A stretch of 64,000 nucleotides of DNA from contig NC_133324.1 in the NCBI RefSeq assembly GCF_042186555.1, positions 137,180,156 through 137,244,155 on the forward strand, in the 5' to 3' direction. Each line of letters opens with the position of its first letter. Within the stretch, counting starts at the first letter, position 1. The notes below the pieces were generated by a model, which ran no database searches, was not told the origin of the DNA, and worked only from the letters and a program-made list of their open reading frames with translations. This document shows positions 1 through 12,129 of this stretch, piece after piece. This DNA comes from Aquarana catesbeiana. Lineage: Eukaryota > Chordata > Amphibia > Anura > Ranidae. A program made the position numbers and the translations under genes.

Positions 1-1192
1 CGTCAGGAGGCCAGCTGCAAGGAACCCGGAGGAGACAGCCAGCTCCCCATGATGTTGGAGGAAAAGATGGTGTTGTGGGACCTGGCTTGCAGATCAGAAA
101 ATTCAGAGTGAGGTCAGAAATCATTCCCTGTTCTGGATCATTGACTCAAAATATTAAAGCAAGGGGATCAACGTGAAGGCCAGGCAACTAGTATTTCCCA
201 GCATGAGAGATCAGCAGTGTCAGTTCCCTTGCTTTGTTCATCACGGGTTTCCTTTAGGACAGAAAGTCAAACAAACTTCAGGTTTCAGAGAGAGAACAGA
301 CTGGTTTTACATGAGTTTAGCGTTGCAGGGCTTTCCTCCCCACTGCATACTGTCCCTAACTCAGAGGAATTTACACAGTATGACATACCCTATTCTTCAT
401 GCTCTGTTGTTTCATCAAACAACTTGTTATCACAAATATGCTAAGCGTTTGAACCAGCCACACATTTCCGATCCCTTGTAGATAGTGTCAACAAAAGGAG
501 AGACTTCCCAATCTCTTGGCATCGGTAGTGGTTATCTGTTGCCCCCCCCCATGTTCCGGAGAACTCTTCATTTCTGTTACTCATTTCCCTGGCACATGTC
601 TGCCCTCTGTACAGAGGAATGTGTGCTACTGAGCTGGGAAACTTTTCTTGCTCTGCTTTCACCTCTAGGGACAGGTGTGGTCTCATACTTGTGCTCTTAG
701 TATGAGGTCCAGGAATGCTGACCTGCAGTCCCAGTTCAGTCACTGCTTAGTAACTGTATATATGAACGAGAGCCGGTAACGTCATTAACGCTCGCCTGTC
801 ACTTCAGTGTTTATAGTTATGTCTGGTAATCTAAAGGATTTGGGATATGGTTACTGTACCCAGATCACAAGATCTGGTGATTATGTAGCCAGGATTGTAA
901 ATGATTATACAATAACTTTCTCTCTTCTGGTCCAAACATTATAGCTCACTAAACAATCCAAACACACCATTTTACCTTGTGTAAGGGCAGATCTGTCAAA
1001 ACACTTAACCAAGGGTTAGCAGACCTATTATGACCCCCTGGTTGTAGAAGCCTATTGTATGATCTTACATGGTCATAGACGTATGTAATAACAGCTATCC
1101 AGCCACCCAGTTAAATAGGGTTTAGTCAAAAAAGTCTCTAGAGGAGCCTAATATCACCATAACCAGTCCGTGCAGGAACAGATCTTGTATCT
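1..1192. other. No gene recognised; upstream or intronic sequence
   Basis: I see no convincing exon, RNA gene or transposon end here. The open frames overlap each other on both strands, lack splice signals and have no recognisable domain. Because the probable terminal exon at 3748 is on the plus strand and starts at a splice acceptor, this stretch is most simply intronic sequence of that gene. That is inference only. Confidence 0.4.
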
Positions 1193-1493
1193 AAGGCTCC
1201 ATGCACACTGGCTTCTAAAATCGCTGCTTCTACAGGAGTTTTGTGTTTTTCCTGTAGAAGCAGCTCAATATTATCCTATGTGTCCATACACATTAGGATG
1301 ATTAGAGGCATATTTTGAGCTCAACATTTAGAGGCAGGAAAAAAAACCCTACTGGTTTGCACTTCTGATTGGAGCTCACTGGCAGAAAAAAACATAAAAC
1401 TCTCCTAAACTCTGTACAAAAAAATGCTCTATATGTGCGTTTTTTACTGCCAAGAGAACAGACTTTTTTTAAGCCCAGTGTGTATGGAGCCTT
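1193..1493. mobile_element. Palindromic MITE with GGCTCCATGCACACTGG ends
   Basis: The left end at 1193 (aaggctccatgcacactgg) is matched in reverse complement by ccagtgtgtatggagcctt ending at 1493, with one mismatch. Near the left end a second inverted pair, gcttctacagga and tcctgtagaagc, forms a hairpin at about 1224-1262. There is no coding capacity. Long terminal inverted repeats in a 300-bp element indicate a non-autonomous DNA transposon, superfamily not assigned. Confidence 0.75.
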
Positions 1494-2817
1494 CAAGTGG
1501 GACTTTAGTCAAAATTAAGACCTGATAGATTACTTCAGACTGGCCTCTTTTGCAAGTATAGCTACTGTATGTAAAACATTACAGATAAGTGCCTATACTG
1601 TTTAAAATGCAGTAATAAACTGCCTCACCCTGCTCTGCACATGCTCAGTTGCTCTCCGTTTTTAGGCACTGCCGAGTTTGTAGAGGCCGATCTGCAGACA
1701 GCCTTAAAATGGAATTAAACCCTCCTATCCTTTACAGCCAAGGAAGCTGCTTCTGTTTGATCTGCAACTGCCATGGTGCGGCACATGTGACCAATTATGA
1801 CACCAGCCATTTGATGGTTTGACAGTTTGAGAACAACACAAGCAAATGTGACAGTTAGCAATCCCGGCATTACAGGAATGTAACCATTTTCTGTAACTTA
1901 AATTTAACGGGTTTAGTTCCGCTTTATGATTTACTGCTGTTCTGGGGCTCTGGGCTTCAGCAAAATGGCAGCCTCCAGCGAGAAGAAACAGGAGCAATGC
2001 TGGAGGCAATATACAGCACACACTCATTTTGGTAGCATAATTATTAACGTGGAATGTATGTTCCTTGCTACAGAACATTGTTTTTTATCAAATTGTTACA
2101 GGTAAAGTTCCGCTTTAACTAAAATTGCTTTGCGGAATCTGGTGTCCGAATACCTGGATTGTGCAAGAGCCAATAGAATGCGTTCATTCCATGAGTTCGT
2201 AGATTTGGTTGCCATGCAAACCTTTTTTAGCATTTTTATATGTTGCTTATACTGTACATAAATGTTTTAACACACATACAGGGGGCAGTTGTTGGCAGAT
2301 AACTAAAATCAATACATGGTAAAGTAATGGTGTTAATTATTAGTGTCTGTCATGGCACACAGATAGAAAAGGAAAAAGTTACTTTTGATCTGTCACTGTG
2401 ACTGATTCATTCTGAATCACAGCGGAGAAATGTGTAGCTTTCAAGTGCTGCACAGTACTGTTCCAGGCATCCACTGGCAGGGATATGTCAGAGCTGGCAG
2501 ATTGCGATCCTGGAGCCAGACACTACAAGTTTTCCAGAACGTTGATTTGCAGGGCCCGTGCCATCTACGTTCTGTACTCCATGAATGATGTAGGTTATAT
2601 AAGGAGAGAGGGAGGGGACAGCTAGACACTCTTGTTCAGACAATTCAACATTTCTGCCCAAATGTATCAAGCTTGGGGAGTCACACCCTAGAAGAAGTAG
2701 GAAAATAATACAATATATGCCTTATTGTCTGCCAAAGGGCCGGGTAAAGGGAACGAGAGCACACAAAATAGAGGCACACATAATTATGCTCTTCAGCATC
2801 TTCAACCTGAACCGTTA

Positions 2818-2818
<1 letters not shown>
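1494..2818. other. Intronic or intergenic sequence, no gene seen
   Basis: No recognised exon. The minus-strand frame at 1725-2078 (117 codons) has no domain I know and no splice context. The phrase aaagttccgctttaa near 2104-2119 resembles a decayed end of the TTAAAGYGG MITE superfamily found elsewhere in the window, but I could not place its partner confidently. Confidence 0.35.

Positions 2819-2869
<51 letters not shown>
2819..2869. repeat. (TA)n microsatellite
   Basis: About 50 bp of almost uninterrupted alternating T and A. The two plus-strand frames across it encode only Tyr-Ile dipeptide repeats and are artefacts of the array. Confidence 0.95.
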
Positions 2870-2874
<5 letters not shown>

Positions 2875-3747
2875 AGTATGCTTCAACTTTCCTTTAAATA
2901 TAGTTCATCATTGTTAAAAGCTTCTAGTTTCTTAGACATGTGGTTGCTTTCTATACCAGAAATCTACCCTATTGGATAGCATTTCTCCATGGTGGTGGTG
3001 CAGGAGGCAACTGCATAGTTCATGTTGTTAATTTGCTATCTAGTGCTGGCAAATAGCTGATCCGCCGCTGAATAATCTTTTGGAAAATATGTTTTAGAAT
3101 ATAGCTTGCTTTATTTCAGTGCTGGGTAATAATCACATAAATATTACTAGAAGACATGTGATGATCATTGTCTTTCCCAGCTAGGTCTGATGGCTTTATC
3201 GCACTCTCAAAAACCTAGCAAACATCCTTAGATTATTTTTTTATGAAGTCAAGTGTTAGATTTTTTTGGCCAATTAAAAAAAAGAGACCATGGCTGGGGT
3301 TTATCTGCTGAGCACATAAACATGCACGCTTTTGCAAGGATTCCTGAATCCCATAAACACACTTGTTTACATTGGCACCTTTGCAGATTTTTTTTCTCAT
3401 TTGTAGTTTTTGGTGCCATGTTGCAATGCTGTAATGACAGTTATTTTGTGACCTTTTCAAGTTTTCTGAATGTATCCTGCATTGTACAGCTTTGTCTGGC
3501 AGATATACAACCTCCCAATTGTCATGCCAAGCAGCCAAGTCTGTCGGTATATTGATGAGTAAGTCTATCAGAAGATGGGGTAAAAATTAAATCTGTGTAA
3601 TGACAGATGGCTAATCTCATTAAGTATCTTCTAATACAATTGTGTCTTCATTGTGTGGGATCAATTTAATGTATATGGTAGAATTAAGCATCTGCCGTAT
3701 TGCTGAAGACTAAGATAACAGTTGTATTCTTTTTGTTTCATGTGCAG
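2870..3747 (+). other. Probable intron preceding the terminal exon
   Basis: The stretch ends in a pyrimidine-rich tract and an AG at 3746-3747 (ttttgtttcatgtgcag), a good match to a 3' splice site. No exon is recognised inside it. The open frames at 3233-3555 occur on both strands over the same bases and have no domain. Confidence 0.4.
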
Positions 3748-4006
3748 GACCTCAGCTGTGAAGATTCGAAGCCAGCTTTTACGTGAAGATGACTTAAAAG
3801 ACTTTTTGCTCTACACTAAAGAAGTTTGGCTTGACACTTGTACAGAACCATTTTACAGCTGGGACTCTCTGGCTGCAGAAGGGTTATTGTCTATCTGGAC
3901 AAAGAGGGTAGAAATGGCATTCTACAACTATCAGTATTATCCTGATTATTCACTAGAAGTTAACACCATTCTTTTTCTGGCTCTGCATTTGAGAACACTG
4001 GGGTGA
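3748..4006 (+). CDS. Probable terminal coding exon of an unidentified vertebrate gene
   Basis: The frame is open from the splice acceptor at 3746-3747 to a TGA at 4004-4006. The first exon base completes a split codon; about 85 residues follow, beginning TSAVKIRSQLLREDDLKDFL and ending in LFLALHLRTLG. Composition is protein-like: charged amphipathic stretches, three Trp and many Tyr and Phe, with no low-complexity or transposon similarity. A tryptophan-rich segment (VWLD, YSWDSL, SIWTKR) suggests a folded alpha-helical C-terminus. I do not recognise the family and give no symbol. The printed frame extends 5' of the acceptor, but that part is probably intronic. It could instead be a chance frame or pseudogene; a homology search of the 85 residues would decide. 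Confidence 0.5.
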
Positions 4007-5123
4007 ATTAATAAGAAGGACATAGCTGGAATCCATCTGGACTGAAGAGTTTATCATCACAATCCGAGGTGGTTGGAAATGTCGGCACCAGCTGCGGGGC
4101 ACACTAGGGGCTCCACGCAGCAGAGACGTCAAGTCTTATAGAGTTCTAACAGCCAGTTGCTTAACATTAGACTGCACAATGGGCAGTCCCATCGGCATCT
4201 TCTAATCTCTCAGTTTAATGCATTCTCTGTGTTAAACATTGCGAAAGCAACAACTGTAATTTAGCCAGAAGTGAAAAAAAAAAAAATAATGGTGGAACAA
4301 ACATTGGATGTCTTACTACCCACAATCCATTGCCATTTCAACTGCCTATTTATATATGACTTTCTTATTACATTCCCAGTTGTGTCTATTTATTGACCTT
4401 TGCTGTGTGCATGCTGATACAATGCTTGTAGTTGTATTAACATGTGAAAGGCCTGGCTTAATATATATTTAGAGCTTGCAACAATACTTCAAAGTAGTGT
4501 ATTTAGCTACCTACTTGCAGCATTGCAAACTGTCTTTTGTGATTTACCCATTCACTGTGATGTAGATGTCTGTGATGGTGAAATGCACTAAGTAAAAGAC
4601 AGTACTCATCATGAACAGACTGTCCTGGCCTTTTGATAGCTTGGTGTGAGAGCAAGTACAAATTGATATCTGTAGGTCTAGAAGATGACATTATGTAGGT
4701 ATACATCTCCTGCAACATAACAAAAGACCTAATCGTTTGATCACATTAGGGCTTAGGCACATGATTATATCTAACCTCAATTCTGGTATATTGCTCCACC
4801 GGGGAGCCCTCTAGTGATGTCCATAGAGGTCAATGGCTGTACATGTCTATAGCTTCGTAAACACATGTATGTGTATGGGTGTACAACTCTGGACACAGAG
4901 GTTGTATGCACCTGTACGCTGTTTATGGGCAGATATGGCTGTTTGCATGGGCCCTTAAAGCGTGTGCATGCGTAGCTAAAACTTTTTTTTATGTTTTGGA
5001 TAAAGTAGGGAAATGATAAAACCTCTATCAGGTTTTGCTAAACTGTCTCATTGGAGAGATTTCCTGTCCTGGAGACACACCAGGAAGAGGAAATCTCCCC
5101 AAAGTGAGCGGAATTCCCTTCTT

Positions 5124-5364
5124 AGCTTGGGTTAACACTGCCACGACTTTGAACCCGACATCCCTGCGCAACTTCATCGCGGCTTGCATGTGACTTCTTT
5201 AACAGAAGCCAATGCAAGTTGTATTGAAGTCACACCAGAAGTAGTGCAGGAACCTTTTTCTAAGTCGGAGCGACTTGAGTCACACGGATTACAACAGTTC
5301 CATTGCAATTAATGGGGCGCAACTTGTCATGCGACTACAAGTCGCGGCAGTGTGAACCGGGCTC
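5124..5364. mobile_element. MITE with CACTGCC-type inverted repeats
   Basis: The left end gggttaacactgccacgact pairs with aagtcgcggcagtgtgaacc at the right end. The interior keeps alternating gactt/aagtcg motifs in both orientations. The element sits inside a larger repeat (about 4955-5490) whose halves resemble the element at 33895-35172. A diverged relative lies at 16058-16336. Confidence 0.7.
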
Positions 5365-5699
5365 AGACATTTTTATCCAGCTTTGGTGATTTATCTGGTG
5401 ACAATGCCCCAGCTGGGACACAAATGACCAGTAATACGTAGCAGGGGGTTTAACCTTTCCCCAATCTATCCAAAACAAAAAAGGGTTTATATTTCCATAC
5501 ACTTCAGAGACAAAACATGGTATGTTCTAAAATGTCACATATCTGTGACACGGATGTATGATTCCACATCATGCAACATGGTTGGGGTCTCTTGGTAAGC
5601 TATGAAGTTCGTTTTCTATGTATTATAGCAGACTTTGTGCAGTACAATTTAAGTGTTAGTGTGTTGTCTGTTCTATCAACTGAACGGTCTCTAAACTAT

Positions 5700-6230
5700 A
5701 TTTCACTGTGCTCATTCATTACCACAACCATGAATGTGTTTCATTGCTAACAGAACCCCTTCAAGAATTGAAGCAGCTCATTGAGCATGCAGCAGAGAGA
5801 TTTCCAACCCTAACTTATTATTGCAGACCTTGAAAACATATTTCAGGCTGCCCCTCTCGTTTTATGTAATGTAAATATTCTGAGAACTGACACGATCCGT
5901 GCGGAGTGACTTTGCAGTGTTTGGTTTCCGTAATTGAAGTATGCGATGCCTGGCTGGGCCTCTCCCTCACAGCTATATTCAATACGACTATTCACAATCA
6001 GCCGTCTAGATCCCTAACAAGCCGTGTGTCACAGCTGCTGCCGCTGATTCTCGCTCTCCAGGCACAAACACTGCCCGGCTGCGTGATGAAGGACTCCTGA
6101 CAATGATTATTAGTAGGGATTAGGTGACGAGAGAGCGGGCTCCAAACAAATGCATTCTAGAGAACCTTAAAAATCCCTCAAGGCAAGACTTTTGGACCCA
6201 ATTTGTGCATTATTATGAATTCGGCCCTAC
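5700..6230. other. Repeat-free CpG-containing segment
   Basis: No transposon ends are visible. Base composition is more even than in the flanks, with scattered CpG (for example cacgatccgtgcgg near 5891). The frame at 5906-6100 has no known domain. The segment could be conserved non-coding DNA or part of the 3' UTR; alignment with other frog genomes would tell. Confidence 0.25.
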
Positions 6231-6253
6231 CTGTAACACTCGGCATGCTTGTT

Positions 6254-6861
6254 AAAGTGGAACTTCACCCTCTCAGTCAACATTTACTATATTTAATCCT
6301 TATGCTGCTAGCATTAGTAAATGGATAGGAAAGTATATCATATTGGCTTGTTTTAATTTTTTTTGTTTTTACATTTTAGTTACTTCCTGGTTTCCAGGCA
6401 AATGGTGTAATACATGGGTGATCAACCTGTGGATATCCAGCTGTTGCAGAACTACAAGTTCCATGAGGCATTGCAAGCCACTGACAGTTACAAGCACAAC
6501 TCCCAAAGGCAGAGGCATCATAGGACTTGTAGTTCCGCAACAGCTGGAAGGCTACAGGTTGAGCACCCATGAATATATCCCAGTGGTCTTCAGTAGGGGA
6601 GGAAGGGCTTTCTCAGCTAAGAACACCCTCTCCTTGCATGCCTGAACTAATGACAGGTGGATTCCAGGAAGTATGTGCTACATGAATAATCTGCCCTTAC
6701 TCAAGATGGCCGAGGCCAGAAATGGGGTGTTTTTCAAAGTGATTTCTCAACAAAATAAACCATGGAGACGTGGATGGCCGAGCGAGTTTCTTTGAAAAAT
6801 AAAAATGAATGAAATAGCATTTTTGGTTTTGTGATGCCCAGATGAAGTGTAGTTCCACTTT
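6254..6861. mobile_element. TTAA-flanked MITE containing a second MITE
   Basis: TTAAAGTGGAACTTCACCC at 6252 is mirrored by gtagttccactttaa ending at 6863, with TTAA on both sides, as expected of piggyBac-type target duplication. Inside it, 6413-6571 is an independent palindromic insertion. Confidence 0.75.
6413..6571. mobile_element. Inner palindromic MITE (nested)
   Basis: The arms are nearly complementary: catgggtgatcaacctgtgg at the left and caggttgagcacccatg at the right, with agctgttgcagaactacaag mirrored by cttgtagttccgcaacagct. The roughly 160-bp unit would fold into one long hairpin. It lies wholly within the element at 6254-6861 and is therefore younger. Confidence 0.8.
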
Positions 6862-7014
6862 AATGAAGTGTGTCGGTGAAGAATAGGTTCTTACTATTGA
6901 TCTAACTAACACCTACATAGAGAATACAACTAATGGGTGAGAATGTGGGAATCTATTGTGATAAGCCCTGCATTTGTTTGGAGGATGGGCAACTTTATAT
7001 TTTGGGGGGGCTAT

Positions 7015-7372
7015 TTAAAGTGTATCTCTAGCCGAAACCTTTATTTTGGATAGAATATGCAACGTTTATAGACCCTGGTGTTTTTTTTTTTTTTTTTTGA
7101 TTAAGGAGATTTTCCTTCACTTCCTGTCCCAGGAACATTACAGTTAGGGATTAGGTGTCCATATTGGAAGATTTCCACTCTTTACCTGATCTTTCAACAA
7201 CTAACATTTTGGATATCCCACTTTCTGGCAGTAAACACCAGGACTGATAGACAAGGTGACTCTCAAGAACTCTCAGGACTGAAATAAAAACTTGACAGTC
7301 GTTCTCACCCATCATCACTCTAGCTAAAACTAAAAAAAAAAAAAAAATGTTTTAGCTAGAGATACACTTTAA
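7015..7372. mobile_element. MITE with TTAAAGTGTATCTCTAGC ends
   Basis: tttaaagtgtatctctagcc at the left is the inverted repeat of gctagagatacactttaa at the right, and TTAA is present at both ends. Oligo-T (7081-7099) and oligo-A (7333-7347) tracts lie just inside the ends. No coding content. Confidence 0.85.
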
Positions 7373-8545
7373 GGGCTCATGCACTTGGGCACAGAGGCCT
7401 GAACAGGATGCAGAAGGACCATGTTTAAGCAGAGATGTCCATACAGCAGCAGCCTGGTAAAAATGTATCTGTGTGAGGGCCATGCATCCATTCTAAGGAC
7501 ATAAATGCTTGCATGTGTGGGAAGTCATTGATTTCGTGCTGGCCACGACTTTACGTTAAGGCCCCAATGTACTGGCCACTGCACCTGTGAATGAGTCCTT
7601 TAAAATCTGCAAAATGCAGCAAAATTCAACAACTAACCTTATGAGTGATTTTAGCAGAGATAACACATAGAAGAGCTTATTCAGTAAGGCAGTGAAAAAA
7701 AAAGTGTATTCAATAGCAATCCTTCAGAAATAATTGAAAGCATTCTGGTGACCATCTACTCAAGTTTACTCTGGTATTGTGTATTTACTAAAATGTTCAT
7801 ATTTCTTTTGGCTTATTCGATAAAGCTAGTATCAGTGCTGAAAAAAAAAAATTTCACCAAAAAAAATAAGAGAAGCAAATTTCACCAACTTCTTCTTATT
7901 TGTGTTCTGCTGTTCCTTCCCCGAGCTCCAGACTGGTTGGTACAGAAATGTCAGTTGTCTCCTATAAACTCAAGTTGCAATGCTGCAAAGGTAAAAATAC
8001 ATCTGTAAGGGAATCGGTGTAAAGGTCAGGATGAGCAGGAATGAGAGCAGCGGCCTTTTCATTGGAAGCTGCCTGTGTTATCAGACCTGCTCTTTATTTA
8101 CACATGGGGTAAAAGAAGAAGCCAGGCGGGTCACTTTCTCAGGCCACCCGCTCAGCGGACCCTGCACCCTTGGAATCTCTTCTCTTTAAAACTGTTTGCA
8201 CATAGTGTCCCATGTCCAGTGTTAACCTGTTCTTACCTGGAAGTTAACAAAAAACATATCTTTGGTTATTTTTGCAGCTTGTTCTGTACTTGGTGTTGTC
8301 CTTTTGTAAATCTAATGTACAGTGTCTGCTTGTTGAATTGGTAATGGCATCATCCAAAACTATTTATTTATTTATTTATGGTAACTTTGCAGTTTTTGCC
8401 AAAGCCATTTGTTTTGTATGTCAATGACAGACGAAGATTTTTTTTTTCTACTTGTTTCTCTGTTTTTGTTGTCCTTGTTGCATTTCTCTTTTTCTCAAGT
8501 GAATTTGTGGTAAGAAAATAAAATAAAGTTGCACTGTTTGAATTT

Positions 8546-9154
8546 TTGCCATGGTCTCAAGTCTGTGTGGTTTTTTTTTTTTTTTAAGTTAATAGTAAAT
8601 AGCTTTCATGTCTTGGTCTATACTATTGTATTGGATGGGTTCATGATTGCCAAGGATTTACACTGAAATGGATCCAATTTAACTTCAAAGGCTCGTCTCT
8701 TTCTTTTATTATTATAACCTTATCCTGGAAGATTGGTAACAGAAACTCCATGGGAAAAGATTAATATCAAGGGAAATCCACTTCTACTTTTTATCATATG
8801 AGATTAGACTGATCTGTATGCTCCAAAAACATATGGGCTCCATGGCATAATAGTCGTCATCTGCATCAATATAATGTGACCTAGATGTCCTCAAATCTGT
8901 CCTTAAGAGACATACAATTAAACAGAACACAAAGAGCAAACTCCTTCAAGATGTTGATGTTTAAAGCCCAAATTTATCCTTTACACATCTTGTGCACATA
9001 ACATACACGCTGTGAAGTATTTTTTTTTCTTTATAATAGTTAATTACCCCCTGATACTTCATTCTGTTCTGTTCCTTCTGACTACTTCTTTTATGTTTTT
9101 AACTGTTATGTTGCCCTACACACAGGGAAAACAGTGTGTGTATATATATATATG
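8546..9154. other. Downstream intergenic DNA, no feature seen
   Basis: AT-rich sequence with several oligo-T tracts. No recognisable gene, RNA or transposon end. A short (TA)n leads into the next element at 9155. Confidence 0.35.
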
Positions 9155-9596
9155 CAGTGGAATCTTGGATTGCAAGTAACGCGGTTAACGAGCGTTTCAC
9201 AATACGAGCACTGTATTTTTAAAAATCGTAACTCGGTTTGCGAGTGTTGTCTCGCAAAACGGGCACGATTCAGGCCAAATCGGTGTGCAGTACCGCTTTT
9301 GGCCTGAGGTGGGGGGGTGCGCCAATGCGCGGAAAGGCCCGAGGACAGCACGGCTGACCTTGGCAAATCTTGGGTAGGAAGTCTTTCCAAGGTTTGCCGA
9401 GGTCAGCCGAAGTGTCCTCGGGCTTTTTCGGCCGTTTCCGAGGCTCTTTGGTGCCCCCCCGCCTCTGGCCGCATGCGGTATTGTATCCCATTAAAGTCAA
9501 TGCGGAATTAATTATATCATTATAATGATATGCGAGTACTTTGGATTACGAGCATACTCCTGGAACGGACTATGCTCGTAATCCGAGGTTCCACTA
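9155..9596. mobile_element. Mariner-type MITE with CAGTGGAATCTTGGATT ends
   Basis: cagtggaatcttggattg at the left pairs with taatccgaggttccact at the right, within TA-rich flanks, which suits TA target duplication by Tc1/mariner elements. The interior is CpG-rich, with mirrored segments around 9300-9460 (ggaaaggcccgaggacagc against gtgtcctcgggctttttcgg). The overlapping open frames on both strands at 9106-9511 come from this palindromic structure. Confidence 0.75.
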
Positions 9597-9893
9597 TATT
9601 TCACTGCAACTATTATTTTAATAAAATGCACATCAAATGGAATCAGGATTACATGTTTCCTACATGACCACCTAAAGCTGAACTCTAGGCAGGTATTAAA
9701 CCCAAAAGCAAATATTTATTATATTGAGGGTTACCTGCATTGGTTTTCTTTTTTAAGGCTTTATTATATTAACCTGGTGATGCTATCAGTAAGTCTGTTG
9801 TTTTTTCAACAGAAAAAGCTGTTCTGCAGATGTAGCAGTTAAAAAGTTGAGAGACAATTTACCACTGACAAGAGTGCTCAGCTTTTATTTATC
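9597..9893. other. Fragment of an AT-rich interspersed repeat
   Basis: The segment from about 9673 (taaagctgaactctaggcag) resembles the repeat at 39750-39890 in its run of motifs: TTTTCTTTTT, then AAGGC or AAGCC, then CCTGGTGAT. It is probably a copy of the same family. No gene is seen. Confidence 0.35.
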
Positions 9894-10081
9894 TACAGTA
9901 TCTCACAAAAGTGAGTACACCCCTCACGTTTTTGTAATTTTTTTTTTATATATCTTTTCATGTGACAAATTGGGCCCAATTTGGACATTTTCACTTAGGG
10001 GTGTACTCACTTTTGTTGCCAGCGGTTTAGACATTAACCACTTGCCGACCAGCTCCTGTACATATACGGCGGCTCCTTTAA

Positions 10082-10448
10082 CCACTACCCGCCCAGCCTA
10101 TAGCAGAATGACGGACGGGCGGTGGTTCAGTTATCCTGACTGGGCGTCATATGACATCCAGCAGGATAACAGCCGCCGCGCCATGGCAATCGGTGGTGTG
10201 GTGCGTCAGTCTGACACACCGTTGCGGAGATCTCTGACCGATTAGTGGCTCTCCTGACAGGGGGGTCTGCGCTGATTGTTTATCAGCGCAGCCCCCCCCC
10301 CCCCCCCCCCGCGAATGCCCACACAAATGATAAATTTGTTTGGGTACAGTGTTGTATGACCGCGCAACTGTCATTCAAAGTGCGACAGCGCTGAAAGCTA
10401 AAAATTGGCTTGGGCAGGAAGGGACAAAAGTGCCTGGTATTGAAGTGG
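10082..10448. mobile_element. Second piggyBac-like MITE nested in the first
   Basis: ccactacccgccc starts directly after a TTAA at about 10078-10081, and tattgaagtgg ends before TTAA at 10449-10452. Removing the insert joins gcggctcct to gaggcatagcagg through one TTAA. It contains a C tract at about 10293-10311, which explains the Gly- and Pro-rich frames there. Confidence 0.75.
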
Positions 10449-10677
10449 TTAAGAGGCATAGCAGGTGCACGCGCCCGCTGCATGCCGGGGGGTGACCCGA
10501 TGCATGTGGCAGGCGGGAGTGATCGCGGGCACGAGAGCCAGAATGGGGATTTGTGTAAACACACAAATCCTCGTTCTGACGGGAGTAGAGACAGATCTGC
10601 TGTTTGCAGTAATTGCGAACAGCGATATGTCTCCTCCCCTAGTCAGTCCCATCCCTCCACAGTTAGGGAACATTTAA

Positions 10678-11442
10678 CCTCCCTGGCGGTATGATTCTTT
10701 CGGATTTTAGGTGCTGAAAGCGGTACAATTATTTTGCATGGAAATTTGGCGTTTTATATTGTAGGTCTGTAAATCTTAACAATAACACACTTAAATCTGT
10801 CCAAACCAGAGTCTAGTAGATATCCCGGGTATGATAAAGTTTGAAACACAAAAACATAAATTATAATATAATAAATAAAAATAAATAATTTAAAAAAATT
10901 TAAAAAAATAGTAATAAAATAAATTTCCCCACGATTCACTATCGCTCAATTCTGCAAGTGTTCTAATTTACTATCGCTGTTTTCTAGCTGGTCTAAAGCC
11001 ACTTTTGACGTAAAGGGACACTTTTTGGTTGCTATGGACAATCTCCAGTTTCCAGGCAGAAAGAACAGTGTATATCATGTAAAACTGCATGCAGGGCATG
11101 GGCCAGAGCACTGGGGACAAAAGGGATGTGAAATCATTTCATACAGCACTGTAATCTGTAAGATTACAGTACTGTATGTGTTATGATTTTGACATTTTTT
11201 TGAATTTGCCGCCAGGCTCCGCCCCGTGCGTCGCGCCGCTCGCAGGGAACGGAGCCTGGCACGGAGAGGCTTCAGAGGAGACAGAGCCCTCGGACACTGC
11301 GGGGGACATCGCAGGATCCCGGGGACAAGGTAAGTAAAGCCGCCCCAGGATCCTGCAATGCGATCCCGAGTCTGGCTCGGGGTTACCGCTAATGGTACTG
11401 AATTTTAACCCCGAGCCACACTCGGGAATACCTCCAGGGAGG
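10678..11442 (+). mobile_element. 765-bp TTAA MITE with CCTCCCTGG ends (copy 1)
   Basis: cctccctggcggtatgattc follows TTAA at 10674-10677, and cctccagggagg precedes TTAA at 11443-11446. The element is AT-rich in the left half and GC-rich in the right. It holds a perfect-looking 5' splice site, caaggtaagtaaa, near 11326. A near-identical copy in the opposite orientation lies at 28926-29693. The high similarity indicates recent activity relative to the other repeats. Confidence 0.9.
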
Positions 11443-12129
11443 TTAACCCCTCGATCACCCCCTAGTGTTAACCCCTTCCCTGTCAGTGACATTTCCACAG
11501 TAATAAATGCATTTTTATAGCACTGATTGCTGTATAAATATCAATGGTACCAAAAATGTGTCTAAAGTGTCCGATCTGTCTGCCGCAATGTCGCAGTCCC
11601 ACTAAAAATTGCAGATCACTGCCATTACGAGTAAAAAGAAAAATAATAATAAAAATGCCATAAATCTATCCCCTATTTTGTAGACGCAAACCAATCAATA
11701 TATGCTTATTGGGATTTTTTTTTACCAAACATATGTAGAAGAATACGAATTGGCCTTAAGAAGTTTGTTTTTAAAATTTTATTTTTTGGATATTTGTTAT
11801 AGCAAAAAGTAAAAAATATAAATACATTTTTTTAAATTGACGCTTTTTTTGTTTATAGCGCAAAAAATAAAAAACGCAGAGATGAGCAAATGCCACCAAA
11901 AGAAATCTCTATTTGTGGGAAAAAAGGACGTCAATTTTGTTTGGGTACAGCGTTGCACGACTGCGCAATGTTAAAGCGACGCAGTGCCGTATTGCAAAAA
12001 AGGGCCTGGTCATTAGGGGGCAAATCCTTCCGGGCTGAAGTGGCTAATTGCTGTGTGTTGAGTTATTTTGAGGGGACAGCAAATTTACACTGTTATACAA
12101 GCTGTACACTCACTAATTTACATTGTAGC

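Larger units (their letters stand above)
4007..8545 (+). other. Candidate long 3' UTR with AU-rich element and polyadenylation signals
   Basis: After the stop at 4006 the sequence carries three MITEs (5124-5364, 6254-6861, 7015-7372) and otherwise no repeats I recognise. Near the 3' end an AU-rich stretch at 8362-8380 has four overlapping ATTTA motifs, the known signature of mRNA-instability elements. Overlapping AATAAA hexamers lie at about 8516-8526, followed by a T-rich tract after 8570, as expected for a poly(A) site. A 4.5-kb UTR is plausible in an amphibian gene, but continuity with the exon at 3748 is inferred. The 3' end could belong to a different transcript. Confidence 0.4.
10038..12043. 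mobile_element. piggyBac-like non-autonomous element inside Tc1
   Basis: It begins ccacttgccgacc directly after TTAA (10034-10037) and ends ggctgaagtgg before CTAA (12044-12047), a one-base variant of the duplication. The flanking Tc1 sequence joins logically across it. The interior is AT-rich with a stretch of boilerplate repeat (11500-12000) and two further TTAA insertions. The same end type, CCACTT with mirrored AAGTGG, recurs at 60033 and 61923 and, inverted, at 30480. No transposase is visible. Confidence 0.8.

Noticed and set aside
1725..2078. 117-codon minus-strand frame
   Set aside because: No domain, no splice context, and frames of this size are expected by chance in 64 kb.
2717..2979. 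Tyr-Ile repeat peptides
   Set aside because: Products of the (TA)n microsatellite.
9304..9511. Possible CpG island or promoter
   Set aside because: The GC-rich patch is the interior of the mariner-type MITE 9155-9596.
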